Of a stretch of 64,000 nt of DNA, positions 22,825 through 29,908 are shown piece by piece. The number at the start of each line of letters is the position of its first letter. Positions within the stretch are counted from its first letter, which is position 1. A program made the position numbers and the translations under genes. The DNA is from Fusobacterium ulcerans (GTDB lineage: Bacteria > Fusobacteriota > Fusobacteriia > Fusobacteriales > Fusobacteriaceae): the NCBI RefSeq assembly GCF_003019675.1, contig NZ_CP028105.1, forward strand, positions 1,256,282 to 1,320,281, in the 5' to 3' direction. The notes under the pieces were generated by a model that was given only the letters and a program-made list of their open reading frames with translations, had not been told where the DNA came from and made no database searches.

Positions 22825-23553
22825 ATGAATAAACTGATAGTTTTAAATATAGATTTTGCTTCAAAAACTGGTGATAAAAATTTTATTCATCCTGTAATTA
22901 TTCAAAGTGATAAAGAAAATATTCTCATTGATTGTGGAAATCTTGGTTTTCTTCCTTTGTTAGAAAAAGAAGCTAAAAAATATAATTTTGATTTTTCTCA
23001 ACTTACAAAGATAATCATAACTCATCATGACCATGATCATATAGGAGCTCTTTATGAAATAAAGGAAAAATATCCACATATACAAGTTGCTTCTTCACTT
23101 GTGGAAAAACCATATATTGAGGGAAAGAAAAAATCTCTAAGACTGGAACAGGCAGAAAGAATATATTCTACTCTTTCTGAAGAAGAAAAAGTAAATACAG
23201 AGTACTTTCATAATATGCTGAAAGCTATAAAGCATGTGCCCATAGATATAACTATAGATGAGAATACTAAAATAGATTGGTGTGAAGAATTGAAAATAAT
23301 TGCCACTCCTGGACATATGCCAGGACATATTTCTATTTATTTAGAAAAATTTAAAACACTTATAACTGGAGATGCCATGGTAGCTGAAAATGGAAATCTC
23401 CTTTTAGCTAATCCTCAATTTACTCTTGATATGAATGAGGCTATTAATTCTATAAGAAAATTTCTAAATTATGATATTCAGCAAGTTGTCTGTTATCATG
23501 GTGGTGTAATAACAGGAGATGTTACTTCCATCTTAAAAAATCTCTTAAAATAA
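22825..23553 (+). CDS. MBL-fold metallohydrolase
   Basis: A 242-residue metallo-beta-lactamase fold protein. The dinuclear metal site is seen as THHDHDHIG (HxHxDH motif, about residues 69-77), TPGHMPGHISIYLE (third His), GDA (bridging Asp) and a late YHGG. LIDCGN provides the strand-2 Asp. There is no signal peptide, so it acts in the cytosol. Such proteins hydrolyse thioesters, lactones or phosphodiesters; a lactonase acting on an aldonolactone would suit this sugar-acid locus, but that is inference from context only. Confidence 0.9.
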   Translation: MNKLIVLNIDFASKTGDKNFIHPVIIQSDKENILIDCGNLGFLPLLEKEAKKYNFDFSQLTKIIITHHDHDHIGALYEIKEKYPHIQVASSLVEKPYIEGKKKSLRLEQAERIYSTLSEEEKVNTEYFHNMLKAIKHVPIDITIDENTKIDWCEELKIIATPGHMPGHISIYLEKFKTLITGDAMVAENGNLLLANPQFTLDMNEAINSIRKFLNYDIQQVVCYHGGVITGDVTSILKNLLK

Positions 23554-23564
23554 CAGGAGGTATT

Positions 23565-24191
23565 ATGAATATTTCTCAAAATATGCTTAATAATATACTT
23601 TTAAATTTTGAAAAAAGAAATATGAAGGGATATTTTGTTGAAGATATACCTCAACTGATAAAGTTAATAAAAGAACTGGTTCCTGAAAACTCAATTGTTG
23701 GCTGTGGTGATTCAATAACTCTTGAAGAAGCTGGAATATATAGTATCTTTAGAAATGGTAATTTTATTTTTCTGGATAAATATAAAAAAAGTTTAACAAA
23801 AAAGGAGAAAAGAGAAATCTATATTAAAAATTTTTCTGCTGATACTTTTATCAGTGGTGCTAATGCAATAACAGAAGATGGTAAAATATTTAATATCGAT
23901 GGAAATGGAAGCAGAGTAGCTCCTATTATATATGGCCCTGAACAAGTAATAATTGTAGCTGGAATAAATAAAATAGTTCCTGACATGGACCATGCTGTTC
24001 ACAGAGCCAGACAGACTGCTGCTCCTCTTGATGCTGTACGTCTTGGAAAAACTACACCTTGTGCAAAACTTGGGTATTGTATAGATTGCCGTCATCCTGA
24101 AAGAATATGTAATTCTTTTGTTGCTATTGAAGGACAGTTTATAAAAGATAGAATAAAAATTATTATTGTTGATATGAATATGGGATTTTAA
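23565..24191 (+). CDS. LUD domain protein (LutC/YkgG-like)
   Basis: A 208-residue LUD (DUF162) domain protein. Features are VGCGDSITLEEAGIY near residue 45-60, ISGANAITEDGKIFNIDGNGSRVAP, YGPEQVIIVAGINKIVPD, and a Cys-bearing C-terminal segment TTPCAKLGYCIDCRHPERICNS. LUD proteins occur in the LutABC lactate oxidation complex, but this free-standing form occurs alone in many anaerobes and its reaction is unknown. The four Cys near the C-terminus could bind a metal. It ends the IclR-MBL-LUD operon, followed by a terminator. Confidence 0.88.
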   Translation: MNISQNMLNNILLNFEKRNMKGYFVEDIPQLIKLIKELVPENSIVGCGDSITLEEAGIYSIFRNGNFIFLDKYKKSLTKKEKREIYIKNFSADTFISGANAITEDGKIFNIDGNGSRVAPIIYGPEQVIIVAGINKIVPDMDHAVHRARQTAAPLDAVRLGKTTPCAKLGYCIDCRHPERICNSFVAIEGQFIKDRIKIIIVDMNMGF

Positions 24192-24198
24192 TATAAAA

Positions 24199-24239
24199 AG
24201 AAGCTGACTGAAAAAATATTGAGACAGCTTCTCTTTTTT
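24199..24239 (+). terminator. Terminator after the LUD gene (AGAAGCTG stem)
   Basis: AGAAGCTG (24199-24206) pairs with CAGCTTCT (24225-24232), then CTTTTTTA. Confidence 0.85.
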
Positions 24240-24387
24240 ATTTAAAATTTTTCTTAAAATATTGTTGCTAAAAATAGTTTAGAGATTTATAAAATTTTTG
24301 ATTATCTGTTTTTTACTATTTCCATAGTCTAACTATAAAATACTGACTTAGCAATTAAAAAAATATTATTATCCATATACATATAAA
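24240..24387. other. Gene-free AT-rich stretch
   Basis: No open frame with a ribosome site. A TTGCTA-17-TATAAA pair (from about 24265) could be a weak promoter that would give a roughly 110-base RNA ending at the hairpin at 24388-24410, but the hairpin is explained by the aquaporin gene. Nothing else is seen. Confidence 0.35.
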
Positions 24388-24419
24388 AAACCAGCAGAAT
24401 CTGCTGGTTTCTTTTTATT
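24388..24419. terminator. Terminator hairpin downstream of the aquaporin gene
   Basis: AAACCAGCAG-AAT-CTGCTGGTTT, a perfect 10-bp stem. The minus-strand transcript continues into T6, the plus strand into CTTTTTATTTT, so it can work both ways. It is about 93 bases after the aquaporin stop. Confidence 0.8.
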
Positions 24420-24502
24420 TTATTGTTTATTTTAGCTGCCTGCCTTCTTTAGAGTAGATTTTCTTTTCTTGATATATAAGTTGATTTGTCAAAGCTGTTT
24501 TT

Positions 24503-25189
24503 TTATTTTTTAGCAAAAACTACTCTATAAATAATTCCACCCAGTATTGCTCCTATAATTGGTGCCACCCAAAACAGCCACAATTGTGACATTGCTCCTG
24601 TTTCAGCAAAAATTGCTGCTGCTGTACTTCTTGCAGGATTTACAGAAGTATTTGTTATTGGTATACTTATCAAATGTATAAGTGTTAATCCCAATCCTAT
24701 AGCTAGTGGAGCAAAACCTTTAGGTGCTCTTTCATCTGTTGATCCTATTATAATAAGTAAAAACATCATTGTCATTACAATCTCTGAAACAAATGCTGCT
24801 GTTAATGAATATCCTCCTGGTGATAGTAATCCATATCCATTACTTGCAAATCCTCCAACAACAAATCCCTCTGTTCCTGTTGCTATTACATATAGAACTG
24901 CTGCTCCTGCTATTCCTCCCAATACCTGACTTACAATATAAGGAATAAGTTCTTTTTTATTAAAACGACCTGCTGCATATAACCCTATTGAAACTGCCGG
25001 ATTTAAATGACATCCTGATATATGCCCTATTGCATATGCCATAGTTAATACTGTTAATCCAAAAGCAAATGCTACCCCTACAAATTTTATTCCTAAATCT
25101 GGAAATCCAGCTGCTAAAACTGCACTTCCACATCCTCCTAGTACCAACCAAAAAGTCCCTATAAATTCTGCTGTTAACTTTTTAAACAT
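24503..25189 (-). CDS. aqpZ: Aquaporin Z-like water channel
   Basis: A 228-residue MIP-family channel with six membrane segments and both pore half-helices: [14 protein letters not shown] (first NPA, around residue 62) and [15 protein letters not shown] (second NPA, around 183). The small His/Arg-type selectivity filter context and the [21 protein letters not shown] ending match AqpZ rather than the glycerol facilitator GlpF, which has longer loops and NPARD. It mediates rapid water flux across the inner membrane. AAGGAGG lies 5-7 bases before the ATG. Single-gene unit with its own promoter. Confidence 0.93.
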   Translation of the reverse strand: MFKKLTAEFIGTFWLVLGGCGSAVLAAGFPDLGIKFVGVAFAFGLTVLTMAYAIGHISGCHLNPAVSIGLYAAGRFNKKELIPYIVSQVLGGIAGAAVLYVIATGTEGFVVGGFASNGYGLLSPGGYSLTAAFVSEIVMTMMFLLIIIGSTDERAPKGFAPLAIGLGLTLIHLISIPITNTSVNPARSTAAAIFAETGAMSQLWLFWVAPIIGAILGGIIYRVVFAKK

Positions 25190-25232
25190 TTTTCCTCCTT
25201 AAATATCTGTAAATTGTATATCTACAACCGTA

Positions 25233-25260
25233 ATTATACCTCTTTAATTAAAAAAGTCAA
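25233..25260 (-). promoter_or_regulatory. Promoter of the aquaporin gene
   Basis: Minus strand TTGACT (25255-25260), 16-base spacer, consensus TATAAT (25233-25238). Confidence 0.7.
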
Positions 25261-25355
25261 TTATTTTTATCAACAAATATTTATATAGTTTCAAATTAAT
25301 TAAATTCATTTAATTACAAAGAAAAAAATCAACTACATATAAACAGTATACATAT

Positions 25356-25389
25356 AGAGAAAAGCCTCTGATTACTCAGAGACTTCTCT
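25356..25389 (-). terminator. Hairpin after the serine dehydratase gene
   Basis: AGAGAAGTCTCTGA and TCAGAGGCTTTTCTCT (minus strand) form a long stem with a small asymmetry around GTAA. The following U tract is poor, so its strength is uncertain. Confidence 0.6.
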
Positions 25390-25420
25390 AAAATATATAT
25401 TAAATTAAAGGGTCGACCTA

Positions 25421-26632
25421 TTAGTCTTTTAAAAATTTATCATAATATTTTGCAAGACCACCTGTTGAAGTCTCTTTATATGAAGAACACATATCACTTC
25501 CTGTTTCTTTCATAGTTATAACTACTTGATCAAAACTTATTGTATGTTCTCCATTTGTTGAAAGTGCATAATCTGCTGTATTCAATGCTCTTACTGCTAC
25601 TATTGCATTTCTTTCTATACAAGGTATTTGTACATATCCACCAACAGGATCACAAGTCATCCCTAAGTGATGTTCCATTCCCATTTCTGCTGCATATTCT
25701 ATTTGATCAATAGTTCCACCTAGTATATATACTGCCATACCTGCTGCCATAGAACAAGCTGAACCTATTTCTGCCTGACATCCTGCTTCTGCACCAGATA
25801 TTGTTGCGTTTTCTTTAATAAGGTTCCCTATAAGCCCTGCTACTGCAAGAGCTCTAAGTGATGTAGTTTCATCTAATTCATATTCTTCTATCAATGCTCT
25901 TAGAAGTCCTGGAATAACTCCTGCGGCACCACATGTAGGAGCTGTAACAATAGTTCCTGCACTGCTGTTTTCTTCTGATACTGCTAATGCATAAGCAAAT
26001 ATTTTCTTAGTTATTACTAGATAATTTTTCTTTTTATCTATTTTATCATATATCTCTTTAGCTTTTCTTGGATATCTTAATTTTCCTGGAAGGACACCAT
26101 CTTTTTTGATTCCTCTGCTTACAGCATCATTCATAGTATCAAGAATATCTTTTAAATGATTCCATATTTCTTTTCCTTCACAGTGTTCTACATATTCCCA
26201 AAGCTCTTTATTATTTTCTTTACACCATTTTATAATATCATCCATTTTAGAAAGAGTATAAGTTCTTCCTGATCCATTTCTCTTATCAGAAAGTTCCTTT
26301 ATTGTTCCTCCACCTACTGAAAATACAAGCCAGTCCTTAATTAGATTTCCATTTTCATCAAGAGCTTCAAACTTCATTCCATTAGTATGATACTCATGGA
26401 TAAATTCAGGCATCCATACTATCTCTGTTTTTTTGGGTTTAAGAGTCTCTTCTATTATCCAGTCTGTAAGATGTCCTTTTCCAGTAGCTGCAAGACTTCC
26501 ATAAAGTTCTACTCTATATGAATGTGCATTTTCTGTTTCTGTTTTAAATCTTTTGGCTGCTCTCTCAGGCCCCATTGTATGTGAACTAGATGGACCACAA
26601 CCTATTTTAAACAATTCTTTTAAACTATCCAA
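25421..26632 (-). CDS. sdaA: L-serine dehydratase (single-chain, iron-sulfur)
   Basis: A 403-residue L-serine ammonia-lyase of the oxygen-sensitive [4Fe-4S] type, forming pyruvate and ammonia. The beta-type part comes first (KIGCGPSSSHTMGPERAAKRF, YGSLAATGKGHLTD, FSVGGGTIKE), then the catalytic alpha part (AGTIVTAPTCGAAGVIPG, SGAEAGCQAEIGSACSMA, MGMEHHLGMTCDPVGGYVQIPCIERN) with the conserved Cys residues. At 403 residues it is shorter than E. coli SdaA (about 454), mainly in the beta part. Start is a TTG with GGAGGG 8 bases upstream. It follows the EIIC-type permease by 20 bases, so the pair probably imports and deaminates serine. Confidence 0.93.
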   Translation of the reverse strand: MDSLKELFKIGCGPSSSHTMGPERAAKRFKTETENAHSYRVELYGSLAATGKGHLTDWIIEETLKPKKTEIVWMPEFIHEYHTNGMKFEALDENGNLIKDWLVFSVGGGTIKELSDKRNGSGRTYTLSKMDDIIKWCKENNKELWEYVEHCEGKEIWNHLKDILDTMNDAVSRGIKKDGVLPGKLRYPRKAKEIYDKIDKKKNYLVITKKIFAYALAVSEENSSAGTIVTAPTCGAAGVIPGLLRALIEEYELDETTSLRALAVAGLIGNLIKENATISGAEAGCQAEIGSACSMAAGMAVYILGGTIDQIEYAAEMGMEHHLGMTCDPVGGYVQIPCIERNAIVAVRALNTADYALSTNGEHTISFDQVVITMKETGSDMCSSYKETSTGGLAKYYDKFLKD

Positions 26633-26652
26633 AACTGCTTCCCTCCAATTAC

Positions 26653-27669
26653 TTAGTTTCCTCTTATCTCATCAACTGTTTTAATTTTATAATTTTTAAA
26701 TATTATTGAGCCTAAATATCCTGCTGCCGCTCCTGCTAATGCACACATAAGTGCAACTTTTGTAACTACTATTGCATCATTAAATCCATACATTACCATA
26801 AGACCTGCTATTGGTGTTGCTGTTCCAGTTGCATTATTTACCAGTCCAAACAGTGATACTATAACTCCTGCTGCTGCTCCTCCAATAAAATTAGTAACAT
26901 ATACAGGAATAGGGTTTGCAGATATAATATCTGCCTGAGTTAAAGGTTCTACTGCTACTGCTATTGTCGTTTTTCTATCTCCAAATCCCATTCTGTGGAA
27001 GAAAACTCCATTCATAAATGATGATCCCATTACTGCAAGAGCTCCAATAGCCATTGGAATTCCAGTTAAACCTAACATAGCTGTAAGTGCCATTGATGAA
27101 AGAGGTGCTGTAGCTACTACAGTTATTATTCCACCAAGAACAATTCCCATTAGTATAGGATTAGAGTGAGAAGCACTTTCCAGTATTCCTCCTATATTTA
27201 AAAGAGTTGAGTTAACAACTGGATTTGATACAGTTGCTATAAATCTCGCCAATGGAGCAATTAAACATATTATTACTATAAGGTCTACTCCTTGAGGTAT
27301 TTTTTGCTCTAACTTAGGTACTACAAATGAAAGTATATACCCTGCTAAGAATCCTGGCAGAATTCCATATCCTGCTACAGATACTCCAATCAGTATAGCA
27401 TAAGTAGGATTTACTCCAAGAGCTATTGGTACTAATGCTCCTGCTGCTACTCCACCCATAGATCCAGCTGCCTGACCTACACCTTTTAAGAATTCAAAAC
27501 CTAGCAAATCTCCACCTACATAAAGTTGAAAAGCTTCTACAAGAAAACTAGCTGTTGCTGCTCCTGCTAATGCTCCCATCGCTTTCATACCTTTAGGCAT
27601 TTTTAAACTAAATAGAGAAAAGCCTGCCAAAACCACAAGTAATAATGCTATTCCTTTAATCATTTCCAT
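26653..27669 (-). CDS. Orphan PTS EIIC-type membrane transporter, probable serine permease
   Basis: A 338-residue membrane protein with about 9-10 hydrophobic segments. It matches the PTS_EIIC_2 group (PF13303 type), which lacks associated EIIA/EIIB domains: GVAAGALVPIALGVNPTYAILIGVSVAGYGILPGFLAGYILSF and SSFMNGVFFHRMGFGDRKTTIAVAVEPLTQADIISANPIPVYVTNFIGG are characteristic. No phosphocarrier genes are nearby, so phosphorylating transport is doubtful. Its tight linkage to serine dehydratase and an XRE-cupin regulator suggests amino-acid (serine) uptake. Substrate assignment is inference. GGAG precedes the first ATG by about 9 bases. Confidence 0.8.
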   Translation of the reverse strand: MEMIKGIALLLVVLAGFSLFSLKMPKGMKAMGALAGAATASFLVEAFQLYVGGDLLGFEFLKGVGQAAGSMGGVAAGALVPIALGVNPTYAILIGVSVAGYGILPGFLAGYILSFVVPKLEQKIPQGVDLIVIICLIAPLARFIATVSNPVVNSTLLNIGGILESASHSNPILMGIVLGGIITVVATAPLSSMALTAMLGLTGIPMAIGALAVMGSSFMNGVFFHRMGFGDRKTTIAVAVEPLTQADIISANPIPVYVTNFIGGAAAGVIVSLFGLVNNATGTATPIAGLMVMYGFNDAIVVTKVALMCALAGAAAGYLGSIIFKNYKIKTVDEIRGN

Positions 27670-27822
27670 TTTAAAGATCTCCTTCTTTCTTTGTACATTT
27701 TAATTTTACGTTTTGTTTGATATAATTTAACAATAGTTTTCGTTCTTTTTACGAATATTATTGTTTTTTTACATACATGAAAAAAGTATAACACATGAGT
27801 TGAATTATTTCAACAATTTTTT

Positions 27823-27840
27823 CCACTATTTTGAAATATA
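27823..27840. promoter_or_regulatory. Weaker copy of the XRE-cupin-associated motif (inverted)
   Basis: CCACTATTTTGAAATATA matches the reverse complement of the 18-base motif at about 13 of 18 positions. Its location between the divergent genes suits control of the permease operon. Confidence 0.35.
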
Positions 27841-27947
27841 ATCTGAATTTTTTCGATTGTATACGTTTTTATTTAGTAATTTTTTCTATCTTTTCTTAAA
27901 TTAAGCTTGTTTTTTCAGTATTTTTTTAATATAATTTTTAAAAAACT

Positions 27948-27965
27948 GAAATTCCAGCATAGTGA
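27948..27965. promoter_or_regulatory. Candidate operator GAAATTCCAGCATAGTGA
   Basis: Identical at 16 of 18 positions to 28581-28598, the next intergenic region downstream of the regulator gene. It lies about 30 bases upstream of the regulator's -10. Confidence 0.55.
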
Positions 27966-28032
27966 TATTATTTTAATTTTTTTAGTTAATGTGGTATAAT
28001 ATATAAAATTAACAGTGTGGAGGCTATAACTA

Positions 28033-28566
28033 ATGACACTAGGGGAGAAAATAAAAATAATTAGAAAAAGAAAAAATTACACTTTAAAAGATCTGTCAGA
28101 TATGACTAAACTTTCTATAGGTTTTTTAAGTAATATAGAAAGAGATCTTAATAGTCCGTCTATCAGTAATCTACAGCAGATATGTCAGGCTCTTGCTGTA
28201 AACTTAATGGAAATATTAGATCCTACTGATACTCATTCACCAGTTACTAGAAAAGAGGAAAGAGAGGAGATTCTTGAAAATCCTGAAGTTCATGTAAAAA
28301 TAGAAAGTCTTCTCAATGGAAAATCAAATCTTAATGGTATTGCTATCACTATTGAAAAAGGGGATAACTTTAGTGATATGTCATGGGGACATCTATATGA
28401 TGAAATAGGAATTGTTATAAAAGGAGAGCTGGAAATTGAAATAGATAAAGAACTTTTCTATCTTCATGAAGGTGATTCAATAGTAATAAAACATGGTTCT
28501 GCTCACAGATATAAAAATCCTAAAAATAGTCCATCTGTAGTTTATTGGTTTTCTGCAAAAAAATAA
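28033..28566 (+). CDS. XRE-cupin transcriptional regulator
   Basis: A 177-residue two-domain regulator: HTH_3 in residues 3-60 (LGEKIKIIRKRKNYTLKDLSDMTKLSIGFLSNIERDLNSPSISNLQQICQAL) and a C-terminal cupin (about 100-175; WGHLYDEIGIVIKGELEIEIDKELFYLHEGDSIVIKHGSAHRYKNP) that likely binds a small ligand. Such proteins often control amino-acid or polyamine operons. It is divergent from the serine permease/dehydratase operon and upstream of MBL and DUF3795 genes. Start has GTGGAGG about 8 bases upstream. Repeated 18-base motifs on both sides of the gene are candidate binding sites. Confidence 0.93.
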   Translation: MTLGEKIKIIRKRKNYTLKDLSDMTKLSIGFLSNIERDLNSPSISNLQQICQALAVNLMEILDPTDTHSPVTRKEEREEILENPEVHVKIESLLNGKSNLNGIAITIEKGDNFSDMSWGHLYDEIGIVIKGELEIEIDKELFYLHEGDSIVIKHGSAHRYKNPKNSPSVVYWFSAKK

Positions 28567-28570
28567 TCTT

Positions 28571-28598
28571 CCACTATAATGAAATTCCAATATAGTGA
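28571..28598. promoter_or_regulatory. Candidate operator with GAAATTCCAATATAGTGA and CACTATA/TATAGTG arms
   Basis: GAAATTCCAATATAGTGA (28581-28598) repeats the motif at 27948. Here it is part of an inverted repeat: CACTATA (28572-28578) and TATAGTG (28591-28597). It is located between the regulator stop and the MBL gene. Confidence 0.55.
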
Positions 28599-28627
28599 AT
28601 TCTTAATTATAAAGGTATGGTGCAAAC

Positions 28628-29455
28628 TTGAAAATAACTACTTTAATAGAAAATGAAGCTAACTCTAACCCTGAATTAAAATATGAATTTGGTCTGTCTT
28701 TATTTATTGAAGATGAGGACATATCTGTACTTTTTGACACTGGTAAAAGTGGAGATTTCACTAAGAATGCACAAAAACTTCAAGTACCATTAAGCAATAT
28801 CAAACATGTGGTATTAAGTCACAGTCATTTTGATCATACAGGAGGAATAAGAGAACTTTTAGATAATTTTAATAATTCTTTTACTCTTCATATCAGTAAA
28901 ACATTTTTTGAGGAAAAGCATAGAATAACTGGAATTATTCATGAATTTCTAGGAAACAACTTCAATGAAAAATATATATTGGATAAAGGAGTAAAAATAA
29001 ATTATATAAACAGCAGCGAATACAAGCTTTCTAAAAATATAACTCTCTTTACAGATTTTAAACCTGTAAATGACTTTGAAACTCCTACCAGATATTATTT
29101 TAGAAAAATATATGATAACTATATCCTTGATAATATGGAGGATGAAATCGTTCTTGGAATTGATACCTCTAAAGGACTTCTTGTAGTTTGTGGTTGCTCA
29201 CACATAGGAATAGCTAATATAATCAAAAATATAAAAAGACGTACCGGAAAGAAAATATATGGTATTATGGGAGGGCTTCATCTGTCAAAAGCCAGTGATG
29301 ACAGAATAGAGAAAGTTCTCAAGTATTTCGATGAATGTAATATAGAATTTTTTGGAGTTTCTCATTGTACAGGAGAAAAGGTTACTAAAATATTGAAAGA
29401 AACTAAAAAGGATTTTGTTTATAACAATACTGGGAATATAATTACTATAGATTAA
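28628..29455 (+). CDS. MBL-fold metallohydrolase (RFA-P synthase-like group)
   Basis: A 275-residue metallo-beta-lactamase fold protein. The metal motif is LSHSHFDHTGG (near residue 64-74); FDTGKSGDF supplies the strand-2 Asp, VVCGCSHIGIANIIKN the third ligand, and GGLHLSKASDDRIEK and SHCTGEK the C-terminal ligands. The 'CGCSH' and 'GGLHL' pattern is typical of the group annotated as 7,8-dihydropterin-6-methyl-4-(beta-D-ribofuranosyl)aminobenzene-phosphate synthase-like, whose bacterial role is unknown. The gene starts with TTG: the only nearby ATG (28617) is out of frame and stops at once. Confidence 0.85.
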   Translation: MKITTLIENEANSNPELKYEFGLSLFIEDEDISVLFDTGKSGDFTKNAQKLQVPLSNIKHVVLSHSHFDHTGGIRELLDNFNNSFTLHISKTFFEEKHRITGIIHEFLGNNFNEKYILDKGVKINYINSSEYKLSKNITLFTDFKPVNDFETPTRYYFRKIYDNYILDNMEDEIVLGIDTSKGLLVVCGCSHIGIANIIKNIKRRTGKKIYGIMGGLHLSKASDDRIEKVLKYFDECNIEFFGVSHCTGEKVTKILKETKKDFVYNNTGNIITID

Positions 29456-29471
29456 TATCAGGGAGGGCACT

Positions 29472-29729
29472 ATGATTCAATCAAGATGTGGTATACTTTG
29501 TGAAAAATGTCACTATAAAGAAGAATTAGGCTGCAACGGTTGTGTTAATATCAATAAACCTTTTTGGGGAGAAAGCTGCCCTGTAAAATCATGCTGTGAA
29601 AATAAAAATCTTGCTCATTGTGGACAATGTGATATATTCCCATGTGAACTTCTTATGCAATTTGCATATGATAAAGAACAGGGAGATGAAGGAAAACGTA
29701 TAGAGCAATGCAGATGTTGGCAGAGTTAA
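29472..29729 (+). CDS. Cys-rich DUF3795-like protein
   Basis: An 85-residue protein with 14 Cys, in the pattern CGILCEKC...GCNGC...CPVKSCCENKNLAHCGQCDIFPCELL...QCRCW. This is the DUF3795 signature, a small probably metal- or cluster-binding domain common in anaerobes with no assigned reaction. GGGAGGG lies 5-6 bases before the ATG, and the gene is 16 bases after the MBL gene, so they are co-transcribed. Confidence 0.85.
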   Translation: MIQSRCGILCEKCHYKEELGCNGCVNINKPFWGESCPVKSCCENKNLAHCGQCDIFPCELLMQFAYDKEQGDEGKRIEQCRCWQS

Positions 29730-29740
29730 TCAAAATAAAG

Positions 29741-29786
29741 AAAAGAGTAGTTCAAATTTTTTAATAAGAACTGCTCTTTTTTATTC
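29741..29786 (+). terminator. Terminator after the DUF3795 gene
   Basis: AAAAGAGTAGTTC (29741-29753) pairs with GAACTGCTCTTTT (29768-29780; one G-U), followed by T's. The following 29787-29908 holds nothing recognised. Confidence 0.8.
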
Positions 29787-29908
29787 TTTGTTTCTTTATT
29801 TTTTCTAAAAATTATATTATATTTCTAAATTTTAGAAATATGAGAATGACTTGTAATTAAATATATAATTTAGTTTTTTAGTCACTCTCATTTTCTTAAT
29901 TGATATTT

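Larger units (their letters stand above)
27670..28032. other. Divergent regulatory region between the serine operon and the XRE-cupin gene
   Basis: AT-rich, 363 bases. It holds a TATAAT (27995-28000) with only a weak -35 for the regulator, a copy of GAAATTCCAGCATAGTGA (27948-27965) and a weaker inverted copy (27823-27840). TTTTCGATTGTATACG at 27850 is a further AT-rich dyad-like spot. No small gene is seen. Confidence 0.6.

Noticed and set aside
24265-24410. Possible small RNA with a TTGCTA-17-TATAAA promoter ending at a hairpin
   Set aside because: The hairpin is well explained as the aquaporin terminator and the promoter boxes are weak in very AT-rich DNA.
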